From the NCBI RefSeq assembly GCF_900044055.2, contig NZ_FCOX02000007.1, positions 161,771 through 225,770 on the forward strand: a stretch of 64,000 nt of DNA, given 5' to 3'. The notes beneath the pieces are model-generated. The model saw nothing but the letters and a program-made list of their open reading frames with translations, did not search any database and had not been told where the DNA came from. The translations under genes and the position numbers were made by a program. The first letter of the stretch is position 1, and each line of letters starts with the position of its first letter. Positions 28,013-37,626 of the stretch are shown one piece after another. The stretch is from Caballeronia calidae (GTDB lineage Bacteria; Pseudomonadota; Gammaproteobacteria; Burkholderiales; Burkholderiaceae).

Positions 28013-29065
28013 TCAGGGCGCCGGATTCGGCTGGCGCTCGTGCAGCACGTCGATTTCAGCCAGAATTTCCTCCGACAGTTCCAGGTTCACGCTCGCGATG
28101 TTCTCCTTCAGTTGCGGCATCGACGTCGCGCCGATCAGCGTGCTCGTCGTGAACGGCCGCGTGTTGACGAACGCGAGCGCGAGTTGCGTCGGCGTCAGGC
28201 CGTGGCGCTTCGCCAGCTCGACGTAGGACGTGATCGCGGCGACCGCCTGCGGCTTGCTGTAACGCTGAAAGCGCTCGAACAGCGTGATGCGCGCGCCCGC
28301 CGGACGCGCGCCGCCTTCGTACTTGCCCGACAGCCAGCCGAACGCGAGCGGCGAATACGCCAGCAGCCCGACGCCTTCCTTGTGCGTGAACTCCGAGAGG
28401 CCCTGTTCGTACGTGCGGTTCACGAGGCTGTACGGATTCTGAATGCTGACGATCTTCGGCAGGCCCGCCTTCTCGGCCGCGCGCAGGAATTGCGCGACGC
28501 CCCACGGCGTTTCGTTCGACACGCCCACATGGCGGATCTTGCCCGCTTTCACGAGATCGGCCAGCGCGGCGAGCGTTTCCTCGATGGGCACGGTGTACTC
28601 ATCGTCGATATACGGGTACGACGGACGGCCGAAGGTCATCGTGCTGCGGTCGGGCCAGTGCAGCTGATACAGATCGACGTAATCGGTTTGCAGGCGCTTC
28701 AGGCTGCCGTCGATGGCTTCGTTCAGGTTCTTGCGGTCGAACTGGTTGCCCGCGCCGCGGATATGCCGCGGATTGTGCGGCTGGCGCGCGGGACCGGCGA
28801 TCTTCGTGGCGAGCACGATGTCGGCACGCTTCGCGGCGTTTTTCGCGAGCCACGTGCCGATGTATTCCTCGGTGCGGCCCTGCGTCTCGGGGCGCGGCGG
28901 GACCGGGTACATCTCGGCGGCGTCGATCAGGTTCACGCCCTGTGCGAGCGCGTAGTCGATCTGCTCGTGCGCTTCGCTTTCGGTGTTCTGCTCGCCCCAG
29001 GTCATGGTGCCGAGCCCGATCAGGCTCACGTCGACACCCGAATCACCCAGTTTCCGAAACTTCAT
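28013..29065 (-). CDS. tas: Tas-like NADP(H) aldo-keto reductase
   Basis: A 350-residue aldo-keto reductase closely following E. coli Tas: LGTMTWGEQNTESEAHEQ, the family-specific NLIDAAEMYPVPPRPETQG with the catalytic Tyr, the His-containing QLHWPD, VSNETPWGV and LIGATSMPQLKENI. The start at 29065 (MKFRKLGDSGVDVSL) is set by the first strand and an AGGAAC site. Substrate unknown. It is divergent from an MFS gene with a 168-base gap. Confidence 0.92.
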   Translation of the reverse strand: MKFRKLGDSGVDVSLIGLGTMTWGEQNTESEAHEQIDYALAQGVNLIDAAEMYPVPPRPETQGRTEEYIGTWLAKNAAKRADIVLATKIAGPARQPHNPRHIRGAGNQFDRKNLNEAIDGSLKRLQTDYVDLYQLHWPDRSTMTFGRPSYPYIDDEYTVPIEETLAALADLVKAGKIRHVGVSNETPWGVAQFLRAAEKAGLPKIVSIQNPYSLVNRTYEQGLSEFTHKEGVGLLAYSPLAFGWLSGKYEGGARPAGARITLFERFQRYSKPQAVAAITSYVELAKRHGLTPTQLALAFVNTRPFTTSTLIGATSMPQLKENIASVNLELSEEILAEIDVLHERQPNPAP

Positions 29066-29233
29066 TTGCTCGTTCCTCTTGTTGGCATTGTGTTTGCGCG
29101 CCGTCGGCGCATTGTCGGACATGCTGCCCTGGCTGGCTTCCGGCAATCGCAAAACCTACCATAGCCGCGAAAGGTCTGCTCTCGCGGCTAGAATGGCAAG
29201 CTTCCATCGATGCCGTGAAGGAGCGCCCGACCG

Positions 29234-30661
29234 ATGCCGTCCGCACGCGACCGCGACAATAAAAAAAGCTCGTCGCTCATCATCACGCTGGTCGCCGCGA
29301 CCTTCTTCATGGAGAACCTCGACGGCACGATCATCGCCACTGCCTTGCCGCAGATGGCGCGCTCGTTCAACGTGCATCCCGCCGACATGAGCCTCGGCAT
29401 CACGGCTTATCTTCTGACGCTCGCCGTCTTCATTCCGATTTCCGGCTGGGCCGCCGACCGCTTCGGCCTGCGCACCGTGTTCGCGAGCGCGATCGCCGTG
29501 TTCACGGCGGCCTCCGTGCTGTGCGCGACGACCTCCACCCTGCCCGCCTTCGCCGCGGCGCGCGTGCTGCAGGGCATCGGCGGCGCGATGATGGTGCCGG
29601 TCGGACGCCTGGCCGTCTTGCGCGCGACGCCCAAGGAAGGCCTGATGCGCGCCATCGCGATCATCACGTGGCCGGGACTCGTCGCGCCGGTGATCGGCCC
29701 GCCGCTCGGCGGCTTCATCACGACGTATTCGTCGTGGCGCTGGATCTTCTATCTGAACGTGCCGCTCGGTCTGATCGGCTTGTTGCTGACGCTGCGCTAC
29801 ATCGACAACGTGCGCGAGGACGCGAAGCGCCGCTTCGATCTGCCGGGCTTCGCGCTGTGCGGCATCGCATGCACAACGCTGCTCTACGCGATGGAGCTGA
29901 TCGGCCGCAGCGACGTGGACTGGCGCTTCGTCGGCGTGCTGGTCGCGGCGGGCGTGGTGGCGGGCATCGCGTCGTGGTGGCATCTGCGGCGCGCGGCGCA
30001 GCCGGTCGTGGATCTGTCGGCGCTGAAGGTGAAGACCTTCGCCGTGGCGATGGGCGGCGGCTCGCTCTTTCGCATCGCCATCAGCGCGGCGCCGTTCCTC
30101 TTACCGCTGATGTTTCAGGTCGGTTTCGGCATGAACGCGTTCGAATCGGGTTTGCTCACGCTCGCGGTGTTCGCGGGCAACCTGTCGATGAAGCTCGTCA
30201 CCACGCCCGTGATGCGGCAGTTCGGCTTTCGGCCGGTGCTGATCGTGAACGGCGTGCTCGCCGCGCTGTCGCTTGCCGCGATGAGCCTGCTCACGCCATC
30301 GACGCCCAGGCTCGTGATCGTCGTCGTGCTGTTCGCGAGCGGGCTGTCGCGCTCGCTGCAGTTCACCGCGCTCAACACGCTCTCCTTCGCCGACGTGCCG
30401 AAAGCGCAGATGAGCGGCGCGTCGGCACTGTCCAGCACGCTCTTTCAGATGACGATGGGCATCGGCGTCGCGGTCGGCGCGATCGCGCTGCGCGTCGGCG
30501 AGTGGTTTCACGGGCACGACGCGCAGTCCATCGGGCCGGAGGATTTCAGCGTCGCGTTTCTGATCGTCGCGTTCGTCGGGTTGGTGGGCGTGATGGATCT
30601 GTTCGGGCTGGCGAGGGATGCGGGCGCGCTCGTGTCGGGGCATGGGAAGCCGAAGGCGTGA
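29234..30661 (+). CDS. MFS drug-type exporter (DHA2 family)
   Basis: A 475-residue major-facilitator protein with about 14 predicted helices. Early motifs ENLDGTIIATALPQMARSF (motif D1-like), GWAADRFGLRTVF (motif A) and RVLQGIGGAMMVPVGRL (motif B/C region) place it among DHA2/EmrB-type H+ antiporters, which export drugs or other toxic compounds. AAGGAG lies 11 bases before the ATG. It has no membrane-fusion partner next to it, so it is probably a stand-alone inner-membrane pump. Confidence 0.9.
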   Translation: MPSARDRDNKKSSSLIITLVAATFFMENLDGTIIATALPQMARSFNVHPADMSLGITAYLLTLAVFIPISGWAADRFGLRTVFASAIAVFTAASVLCATTSTLPAFAAARVLQGIGGAMMVPVGRLAVLRATPKEGLMRAIAIITWPGLVAPVIGPPLGGFITTYSSWRWIFYLNVPLGLIGLLLTLRYIDNVREDAKRRFDLPGFALCGIACTTLLYAMELIGRSDVDWRFVGVLVAAGVVAGIASWWHLRRAAQPVVDLSALKVKTFAVAMGGGSLFRIAISAAPFLLPLMFQVGFGMNAFESGLLTLAVFAGNLSMKLVTTPVMRQFGFRPVLIVNGVLAALSLAAMSLLTPSTPRLVIVVVLFASGLSRSLQFTALNTLSFADVPKAQMSGASALSSTLFQMTMGIGVAVGAIALRVGEWFHGHDAQSIGPEDFSVAFLIVAFVGLVGVMDLFGLARDAGALVSGHGKPKA

Positions 30662-30684
30662 AGCGCGCCAGAGGCATTCGCGAC

Positions 30685-30975
30685 CTACGACGCATTGACG
30701 AGCTCGAATCTGAATCGCTTGCCGAGTGCCGCCGCCGCGCTCGCCAATGTCGTGAGAGTGAGACTGGTATCAGTCGCGTCCAGCAATCGGTTCAGCGCCG
30801 AGCGGCTGGTTTTCATCTTCGCCGCCATCGCGGTTTTCGTGATGTGCTGCGCCTTCATCTCCTGCTCGATCTGCCACGCGATCACTCGTTTGATCGCCGT
30901 GGCCGTGACCTCCTCGAGGATGCCTTCGTCCTGAAGGAAGTCGTCGAAGTCGCTTCCGACGTGCTTCTTAGTCAT
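30685..30975 (-). CDS. HTH antitoxin of a HigBA/RelBE-like pair
   Basis: A 96-residue DNA-binding protein: an N-terminal segment FDDFLQDEGILEEVTATAIKRVIAWQIEQEMK and an HTH (HITKTAMAAKMKTSRSALNRLL) typical of antitoxins encoded after a RelE/HigB (Gp49-like) toxin. It starts inside the last codons of a truncated toxin frame (eight-base overlap). Because the toxin appears broken, this antitoxin is probably an orphan that still represses itself or other promoters. Confidence 0.82.
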   Translation of the reverse strand: MTKKHVGSDFDDFLQDEGILEEVTATAIKRVIAWQIEQEMKAQHITKTAMAAKMKTSRSALNRLLDATDTSLTLTTLASAAAALGKRFRFELVNAS

Positions 30976-31126
30976 ATCGCACTCCGTCGTGAACATCTTT
31001 CATGCGTGCTTCGGCCAGATCGAAATCGTTTTTTGGCAGCGCCTGTGATTTCTTGATGAAGCCGTGCAGCAAAATCATTTCTCCATGCAACATCACTCGG
31101 AATCGATCGTACCAATTTTGGTACAT
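30968..31126 (-). pseudogene. Truncated RelE/HigB-family toxin remnant
   Basis: A 52-codon frame encodes RFRVMLHGEMILLHGFIKK followed by a segment ending DFDLAEARMKDV, which is the C-terminal 40-45 residues of the phage Gp49-like/HigB toxin family (PF05973). Full proteins are about 100-115 residues; the N-terminal half (usual GLWEVRS region) is not found upstream in any minus-strand frame. The stop overlaps the antitoxin start by eight bases. A perfect palindrome GTACCAATTTTGGTAC (31109-31124) lies at its 5' end and may act as an operator. It could still be a short protein. Confidence 0.65.
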
Positions 31127-31194
31127 TAAAGCAATCGCGCACGGCGCTGCGTTCCATCCCTAAAGCCCGCGCCCTTCGCGCCGATAACCGCGGT

Positions 31195-31392
31195 ATGAAC
31201 TCGCACACCCTCGATGCCCTCGCCGCCCTGACCGAAACGGTCGCCGCCATCCGCCACGCTCGCGGCCTCAAGAATCCGCACGACCTTCCCGAAGGCACGC
31301 CCGAACGCCAACTCGCCGCGGACGCTTTCGCCGACGACTTCCTGCGCGCGCTCGACGCCGCGCCGAGCATCGGCGCGTGGTGGCCTATCTGA
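31195..31392 (+). CDS. Small hypothetical protein
   Basis: A 65-residue frame starting MNSHTLDALAALTETVAAIRHARG and ending AAPSIGAWWPI. Composition looks like a soluble, mostly helical small protein. No strong ribosome binding site is visible and no family is recognised. It sits where the 5' part of the truncated toxin would be expected, on the other strand. Confidence 0.5.
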   Translation: MNSHTLDALAALTETVAAIRHARGLKNPHDLPEGTPERQLAADAFADDFLRALDAAPSIGAWWPI

Positions 31393-31569
31393 CCGATATG
31401 CCGCGTCATTGCGTCATCGCGTCGGCAAAGCCGCGATCCGCATGATTCGATTCCCCGAATCGACGTCTTCTGAGTCAACTTTTGCTAATTGGCGAAACGT
31501 TTGCGTGCGGCTATCAAGTCGCGCGCACGCGCGCCGACAACTCGCATATCGCCATGACCCAATCAGGAG

Positions 31570-31959
31570 ATGCCAGTGAAGTGGGCAGCGTCACTTTTCG
31601 CCATCGCGGTCGCCTTCGCCGCGACGGGCTGCGCGCCGATTCCCCCGGCCAACACGACTCAGATCGACAAGCCGGCGGTGTCCGCCGAGATCATCCGCTT
31701 CGAGATTCCCGCTGACGCGCTCGGCGCGCGCGACCCGCAACTCACCGCGGTTCTCGCGAAAGCAGGCGCGCTCGCAGCCGCGCAGAAGCAACCGACGACG
31801 ATTCTCGTCACCGCGCTCGCGCAGGACTTCGCCTACCTCAACCAGGCGATCTGGAAAGGCGTGCCGCCGAAGCACACGGTCAGGCTCAGCCTCGAAAACC
31901 TGACCGCCGGCGCACGACAGCCGTACAGCGTGTCGATCAAGCCGACGCAGGGAGGCTGA
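31570..31959 (+). CDS. Putative lipoprotein
   Basis: A 129-residue protein with a lipoprotein signal: MPVKWAASLFAIAVAFAATGC, lipobox ATGC with Cys21. The mature part is mixed alpha/beta (IIRFEIPADALG; TTILVTALAQDFAYLNQAIW) and matches no family I know. AGGAG lies just upstream of ATG. It is first in a close set of three exported proteins ending in a lytic transglycosylase, with gaps of 4 and 16 bases, so the three are probably one operon acting in the envelope. Confidence 0.75.
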   Translation: MPVKWAASLFAIAVAFAATGCAPIPPANTTQIDKPAVSAEIIRFEIPADALGARDPQLTAVLAKAGALAAAQKQPTTILVTALAQDFAYLNQAIWKGVPPKHTVRLSLENLTAGARQPYSVSIKPTQGG

Positions 31960-31963
31960 CGTC

Positions 31964-32305
31964 ATGCGCCGCATCCTGATTCTGGCAGCCGGCATGATCG
32001 CCGCATCGGGCGCCTTCGCCGGTCCGCTCGATGTGAGCGCGCCGGCATCCGTGCAAACGCTCGCCGCCCTCGGGCCCGCCGTGCAGAAGGTCTATCCGCC
32101 GCTGCCCACGCTTGCGATGCTGCCGCCCGCCGCCAGCGACGACGACGATCCGCCCGTCAAATCCGCGAGCAGGAAAGGCAGGAAGGCGCGCCGCGTCGTC
32201 GATTGCAAATGCAACGGCCCGGAACCGCGCCTCGTCGTGTCCGGCGAATCGCGCTCGTATCTGAAGGACGTCGAGCAGCGCATCGAGATCGCGCTCGCGC
32301 AGTAA
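31964..32305 (+). CDS. Exported protein with CKC motif
   Basis: A 113-residue protein with a Sec signal peptide (MRRILILAAGMIAASGAFA, cleavage near 19). The mature chain is acidic in the middle (SDDDD), then basic (SRKGRKARR), and ends with a DCKCNG motif and a predicted helix SYLKDVEQRIEIALAQ. No family recognised. It starts four bases after the preceding lipoprotein gene, so the two are coupled. Confidence 0.72.
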   Translation: MRRILILAAGMIAASGAFAGPLDVSAPASVQTLAALGPAVQKVYPPLPTLAMLPPAASDDDDPPVKSASRKGRKARRVVDCKCNGPEPRLVVSGESRSYLKDVEQRIEIALAQ

Positions 32306-32321
32306 TCGAAGGAGCCACGCA

Positions 32322-32771
32322 ATGTTCCGTCCGATTCACGCGGCGCTCGCCGCTTGCCTGCTGCTCGCCGCGAGCGCTGCCCGCGCCGACGATTGCTTCG
32401 AGCAGGCCGCCGCCTATCAGGGCGTCAATCCGCTCGTGTTGCGCGCCGTGGCGTGGCGCGAATCGAAAGGCGATGCCGCCGCGATCAACCGCAACGCGAA
32501 CGGCTCGGTCGATATCGGCCAGTTGCAGATCAATTCCATCCATTTTCCCGATCTGGCGCGCCACGGCATCCCGCATCGCGCGCTCGCCGATCCGTGCGTC
32601 AACGTATTCGTCGCCGCGTGGCTGCTGAAGCAGAAGATGGTGAAGTACGGCAACACGTGGCAGGCGATCGGCGCGTATCACTCGGAATCGCCGAAGCATC
32701 GCGATGCCTACGCGCGCAGCATCCAGCAGATTCTCGTCGGCTGGGGCGAGTTGCAGCCCGCGATGCGCTGA
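32322..32771 (+). CDS. Small lytic transglycosylase (VirB1/IpgF-like)
   Basis: A 149-residue SLT-domain protein with a signal peptide (cleavage near ARA-DD, 22/23). Catalytic Glu47 sits in AWRESKGD, followed by INRNANGSVDIGQLQIN and NVFVAAWLLKQKM, the pattern of specialised lytic transglycosylases that open peptidoglycan locally for secretion, conjugation or pilus machines. No such machine is in the window. It is last of three exported-protein genes. Two Cys residues (25 and 92) may form a disulfide. Confidence 0.88.
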   Translation: MFRPIHAALAACLLLAASAARADDCFEQAAAYQGVNPLVLRAVAWRESKGDAAAINRNANGSVDIGQLQINSIHFPDLARHGIPHRALADPCVNVFVAAWLLKQKMVKYGNTWQAIGAYHSESPKHRDAYARSIQQILVGWGELQPAMR

Positions 32772-32783
32772 GCACGGCCCGCT

Positions 32784-33146
32784 CTAGCGCCGCAGCCAGT
32801 CGAGCCAGCCGAGCGCGATGGCCGCATTGACGATCACGCCGATCGTCGCCGCAAGCGCCGCGATCATCGTCCAGAAGGCCGAGCGGCGCGACGCCTGCGC
32901 GGAGTCGCGCGCAAGCTGCGCGGCGTCGTTGGCGGACGTCACGGACGCGAACATCGCGCGGAACTGTTCGTCCTGGCGCGCCGCTTCCTTGCGGCGCAGC
33001 CAGGCGCGTTTGAATCCGGCTTCGGGATCGGTGTCGGCGGATTCATCGAGGTCCGCGCGGATCGACGGCTCGCCCGCCGCCTCGTAGCGGCGATAACGTG
33101 CTTCGCGGGCCGCCTGCGCATCGCTGTGCTCCTGGTTGTCGCTCAT
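32784..33146 (-). CDS. Hypothetical protein with C-terminal membrane helix
   Basis: A 120-residue protein: charged N-terminal 80 residues rich in Arg, Glu, Asp and Ala (probably helical), then a single membrane helix near the C-terminus (FWTMIAALAATIGVIVNAA) and a short WLDWLRR tail. This is a tail-anchored layout. No family recognised. It is convergent with the lytic transglycosylase gene, 12 bases apart. Confidence 0.65.
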   Translation of the reverse strand: MSDNQEHSDAQAAREARYRRYEAAGEPSIRADLDESADTDPEAGFKRAWLRRKEAARQDEQFRAMFASVTSANDAAQLARDSAQASRRSAFWTMIAALAATIGVIVNAAIALGWLDWLRR

Positions 33147-33207
33147 GCCGATGATCCGCGTGGTGGACTTCAGCGATTGTGCCCCGCCTGCGCCCGAAGC
33201 GTTCGAC

Positions 33208-33945
33208 TCAAAGCTGGCTCATGCCGCCGTCGATCACGATCTCCGTGCCGACGATGAAGCCCGATTCCGGCGATGCGAGATGCAGCACCGTCGCCGCCAC
33301 TTCGCTCGACTTGCCGAAGCGTCCGAGCGGAATCTGGCTTTGCAGTTGCGCGCCCATTTCATCGCCGAGGCCGAGCTTGTCATGCAGCGGCGTGGTCACC
33401 GGACCGGGGCTCACGACATTCACGCGCACGCCGCGCGGCAGCAGTTCCGCCGACAGCGTCTTCGCGAACGACACGAGCGCCGCCTTGCTCGCCGCATACA
33501 CCGATGACATCGGCATGCCGATATGCGCGTTGATCGAACCGTTCAGCACGATCGACGCGCCTTCGTTCAGGATCGGCACGAGCGACTGGATCTGGAAGTA
33601 CGGCCCCTTCACGTTGATCGCGAAGGTTTCGTCCCACGTCGATTCGTCGATGTCGGTGAACGGCGCGAGCTTCGCGACGCCCGCGTTGACGAAAACGGCA
33701 TCGAGCCGGATGTCGGCGTCGACGAGGCTTTGCGCCAGTTCGCGCGCCGCGGCGACGGTGCCCGCCACGTTGCGGATCGCGATCGCGTTCGCGCCGAGCG
33801 AGGCGCGTGCCTGCGCCAGGGACGTTTCATCGCGTCCGGTGATGACGACCCGCGCGCCTTCCGCGGCGAATGCCTGCGCCGCCGCGAGACCGATGCCGCT
33901 GTTGCCGCCGGTAACCAGAACTGTCTTGCCTTCGAAGCGATTCAT
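33208..33945 (-). CDS. SDR-family oxidoreductase
   Basis: A 245-residue classical SDR with TGGNSGIG (12-19), NAG at 87-89 and the full catalytic set Ser137, Tyr150 and Lys154 (SSVYAASKAALVSF), ending IVGTEIVIDGGMSQL. An NADPH preference is likely from ITGRDE after strand 2. Substrate unknown; best described as a FabG-like 3-ketoacyl or sugar/alcohol reductase. A GGAGAG site precedes the ATG. It is divergent from a broken O-methyltransferase gene. Confidence 0.88.
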   Translation of the reverse strand: MNRFEGKTVLVTGGNSGIGLAAAQAFAAEGARVVITGRDETSLAQARASLGANAIAIRNVAGTVAAARELAQSLVDADIRLDAVFVNAGVAKLAPFTDIDESTWDETFAINVKGPYFQIQSLVPILNEGASIVLNGSINAHIGMPMSSVYAASKAALVSFAKTLSAELLPRGVRVNVVSPGPVTTPLHDKLGLGDEMGAQLQSQIPLGRFGKSSEVAATVLHLASPESGFIVGTEIVIDGGMSQL

Positions 33946-34163
33946 GACGCTCTCCTTGTGAACGTTGATCAGTGTGAAGGCATTATGGACAATGCTTTGC
34001 GCCTTGTTGTACGACGTTGCCGGCGCACTCGTTCGGTTTCATCGAACGTCTTTCGTCTGCGTGACGCTGCGTACATATCCGCCTTGAATCGGACGCGGCC
34101 GGCGCCTAGAGTTACGCGGTCCTCTCGGCCCGCTGACGCCGCACTTTCAACAGGAGGCGCACC

Positions 34164-35195
<1,032 letters not shown>

Positions 35196-35228
35196 GCGCG
35201 TCGCGGGGCCGCGCGCCGCGATGCGTCG

Positions 35229-35432
35229 TCAGCGATCGTTCGACATGCCTTTCAGGCGATCGTTGCCCGCGTCGCGGGCCGCGTCGGCGGTGGAGAAGTT
35301 CTCTTCGGAGACCATGGCGCGCTTGACCTCGTGCGCCGCGAAATCGACGAGCGTGATGACCCAGACGAAGCCGCCCGCCTGTTCCGCGGTCTGCACGAAT
35401 GCGCGCAGATTGCCTTCATTCGACGATGCCAT
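35229..35432 (-). CDS. Small hypothetical protein
   Basis: A 67-residue soluble protein (MASSNEGNLRAFVQTAEQAGG; FVWVITLVDFAAHEVKRAM; ending DRLKGMSNDR). The ATG at 35432 is chosen because GAGGAGG lies six bases upstream; an ATG at 35450 has no such site. No family recognised. Confidence 0.65.
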   Translation of the reverse strand: MASSNEGNLRAFVQTAEQAGGFVWVITLVDFAAHEVKRAMVSEENFSTADAARDAGNDRLKGMSNDR

Positions 35433-35546
35433 ACCGACCTCCTCGTTCATGGTGGTGCGCCCTGCCGGTGCCGCGGGACGCGGTGCCACCGGCGATGCAC
35501 TGCGTCGGCTGAACGGGCGCTTGCAGGCGGCAGCCGGCCGCCGTGA

Positions 35547-35963
35547 TCAGGCCTCGAAGTCGAGACCGCCGAGCATCACCGACGGTTCCGCCTGCGAGCG
35601 CGTCACGAGATCGACTTCGCGCGCGCCCTGCCAGGCATCGAGCTTGGCGCCGATCGCATCGAGATAGCGCATGAATCGGGCCTCGCCGCCGGCGGCGAGC
35701 ACGCGTTCGATCTCGTCGTCGTCCCAGGTCAGAACAACATTGAGCGGATACGGGAAAGCGCGCCGATGCGTGCCGCCCTCACGTGGCGCACGTTCCGCGC
35801 TGACGCGCAGGCGCGTCGGCACGAGCGGACTTTCATAAGGAACGACTTCGACGCGCACGCCATGATCGACGACACGCGCCACGCGCTCGACGACACGCGC
35901 CACGCGCTCGACGATGCGCGGCATGAACTCGGTCTCGAACCGGAGCGCCTGTTGTCGATTCAA
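35547..35963 (-). CDS. Hypothetical protein, probable TTG start
   Basis: About 138 residues if translation starts at the TTG at 35963, which has GGAGA seven bases upstream; an ATG at 35924 (MPRIVERVARV) has no site. The N-terminal part carries a heptad VERVARV twice and a variant VDHGVRV, encoded by two perfect 21-bp direct repeats (35867-35887, 35888-35908). The C-terminal half (FPYPLNVVLTWDDDEIERVLAAGG) resembles a small alpha/beta domain. No family recognised. Confidence 0.6.
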   Translation of the reverse strand: MNRQQALRFETEFMPRIVERVARVVERVARVVDHGVRVEVVPYESPLVPTRLRVSAERAPREGGTHRRAFPYPLNVVLTWDDDEIERVLAAGGEARFMRYLDAIGAKLDAWQGAREVDLVTRSQAEPSVMLGGLDFEA

Positions 35964-36018
35964 TGCTTGTCTCCGCGAGCGGGACGCCTGCCGCGAGGCC
36001 GCGCCCGTTGCGACGCGC

Positions 36019-36321
36019 TCAGACGGGCGGCAGGTCTTCGAGCGATTTCTCGATCTGACCGTCCTGCGCGCGCGCCTCGATGCCGATATGTCCGTTCGTA
36101 TATGGTAGCGCGCTGACTTTCGGGCCGAGGAAGGGGTGGCCGCCGAGCGTGAAGAGCGTGCGGACTTCCTTGCCGCTCTTGATGGCATCCACGACTTGCT
36201 GGATATCCACGATGGTGGTGGGCGCGGCCCAGTTGTTGGTGGCCGGATCGAAACTGCCCCAGCGCACGCTGGTTACGCGGTCGTTGATCCAGCGCACACC
36301 GTCGATCGCCAAAGTAGCCAT
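36019..36321 (-). CDS. DUF3892 domain protein
   Basis: A 100-residue protein starting MATLAIDGVRWINDRVTSVRW with GGAGG eight bases upstream. The sequence (VVDAIKSGKEVRTLFTL, GPKVSALPYTNGHIGIEA) fits the DUF3892 family of small proteins of unknown function. Upstream residues in the same frame are not conserved and overlap the region before dusA. Confidence 0.72.
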   Translation of the reverse strand: MATLAIDGVRWINDRVTSVRWGSFDPATNNWAAPTTIVDIQQVVDAIKSGKEVRTLFTLGGHPFLGPKVSALPYTNGHIGIEARAQDGQIEKSLEDLPPV

Positions 36322-36502
36322 ATATGCCTCCAATGTCGTCGTTGGGGGTGACTTGGAAATCGTAACATGGTGTGGCGAAGGCGGCGCACGTTTGCGCCGC
36401 GCGAAACGATCGCGCGGCACGACCGATCTTCCGCACTGCGGTAAAATTGCGGATTCCCTTTCAGATTCAAGCGGTTCGCCCGAAAGCGCGGCCGCTTCGC
36501 CC

Positions 36503-37507
36503 ATGTCAGCCGTATCGAAGATCAGCCCCCGCCGCGTGTCCGTCGCTCCGATGATGGATTGGACCGACCGCCATTGCCGCTCCCTGCACCGGCTCGTGTC
36601 GCGCCACACGTGGCTCTACACGGAAATGGTGACGACGGGCGCGCTGCTCTACGGCGATGTCGCGCGCCATCTCGCGTTCACGCCGGCGGAAGCGCCCGTC
36701 GCGCTGCAACTCGGCGGCAGCGAGCCGGCTGATCTCGCGAAGAGCGCGAAGCTCGGCGAACAATGGGGCTACGACGAGATCAACCTGAACTGCGGCTGCC
36801 CGTCCGAGCGCGTGCAGCGCGGCGCGTTCGGCGCGTGTCTGATGAAAGAGCCGGGTCTCGTCGCCGACTGCGTGAAAGCCATGCGCGATGCCGTGTCCAT
36901 TCCCGTGACGGTGAAGCATCGCATCGGTGTGGATACGGTCGAGGATTACGAGTTCGTGGGCGACTTCGTCGGCACCATCGCCGATGCCGGTTGCGAAGTG
37001 TTCATCGTGCATGCGCGCAACGCGATCCTCAAAGGCCTGAGCCCGAAGGAGAACCGCGAGATTCCGCCGCTCAAGTACGAGTACGCGTATCGGCTGAAGC
37101 GTGACTTCCCGCATCTGGAGATCTCGATCAACGGCGGCATCAAGACGCTGGATGAAGTCGAGGAGCATCTGAAGCATGTCGACGGCGTGATGCTCGGGCG
37201 CGAGGCTTATCACAATCCGTACGTGCTCGCCGGCGTCGATACGCGCTTCTATGGCGCCGACACGCCCATTCCCTCGCGCGAAGAGATCGAGGCGGGGCTC
37301 ATCGGCTATGCGCGCCATGAACTCGCGCGCGGCACGTATCTCGGCGCGGTGACACGGCATGCGCTCGGTCTTTATCGCGGTGTCGCGGGCGCGCGTGGAT
37401 GGCGCCGCGTGCTGTCAGACAGCCGCCGGCTCGCGACGGGCGATCTCACGATTTTCGACGAGGCGCGCGCTCATCTGCGTGAGGCCGTGGAAGCGATCGA
37501 ATCCTGA
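36503..37507 (+). CDS. dusA: tRNA-dihydrouridine synthase A
   Basis: A 334-residue FMN-dependent enzyme reducing uridine 20/20a in tRNA. It closely follows E. coli DusA: VAPMMDWTDRHCRSLHRL, YTEMVTTGAL, NLNCGCPSERVQ then GACLM with the catalytic Cys, VKHRIGVD, LSPKENREIPPL and INGGIKTLDE. The start at 36503 is the first conserved Met; the frame extends upstream without conservation. It is immediately upstream of tRNA-His, but that gene has its own promoter. Confidence 0.95.
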   Translation: MSAVSKISPRRVSVAPMMDWTDRHCRSLHRLVSRHTWLYTEMVTTGALLYGDVARHLAFTPAEAPVALQLGGSEPADLAKSAKLGEQWGYDEINLNCGCPSERVQRGAFGACLMKEPGLVADCVKAMRDAVSIPVTVKHRIGVDTVEDYEFVGDFVGTIADAGCEVFIVHARNAILKGLSPKENREIPPLKYEYAYRLKRDFPHLEISINGGIKTLDEVEEHLKHVDGVMLGREAYHNPYVLAGVDTRFYGADTPIPSREEIEAGLIGYARHELARGTYLGAVTRHALGLYRGVAGARGWRRVLSDSRRLATGDLTIFDEARAHLREAVEAIES

Positions 37508-37542
37508 TGCGCGGCTTGCGGAAAAAGATGCTCAAAAAGGAC

Positions 37543-37571
37543 TAGGCAAGTGCAATCAATGTTCGTATAAT
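37543..37571 (+). promoter_or_regulatory. Promoter of tRNA-His
   Basis: A perfect -10 TATAAT (37566-37571) lies 17 bases after TAGGCA (37543-37548, four of six -35 matches), about 55 bases before the tRNA. An 8-bp inverted repeat GCAATCAA/TTGATTGC (37552-37559, 37580-37587) flanks the -10. Confidence 0.7.
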
Positions 37572-37626
37572 CTCGCTTCTTGATTGCTGCGGCAGCGCTG
37601 AAGCAGTCAGGATCGCGGTAACAGTG

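Noticed and set aside
30972..31478. 168-codon minus-strand frame over the truncated toxin
   Set aside because: The frame that encodes the toxin motif LLHGFIKK is different; this one is Arg/Ser-rich without homology.
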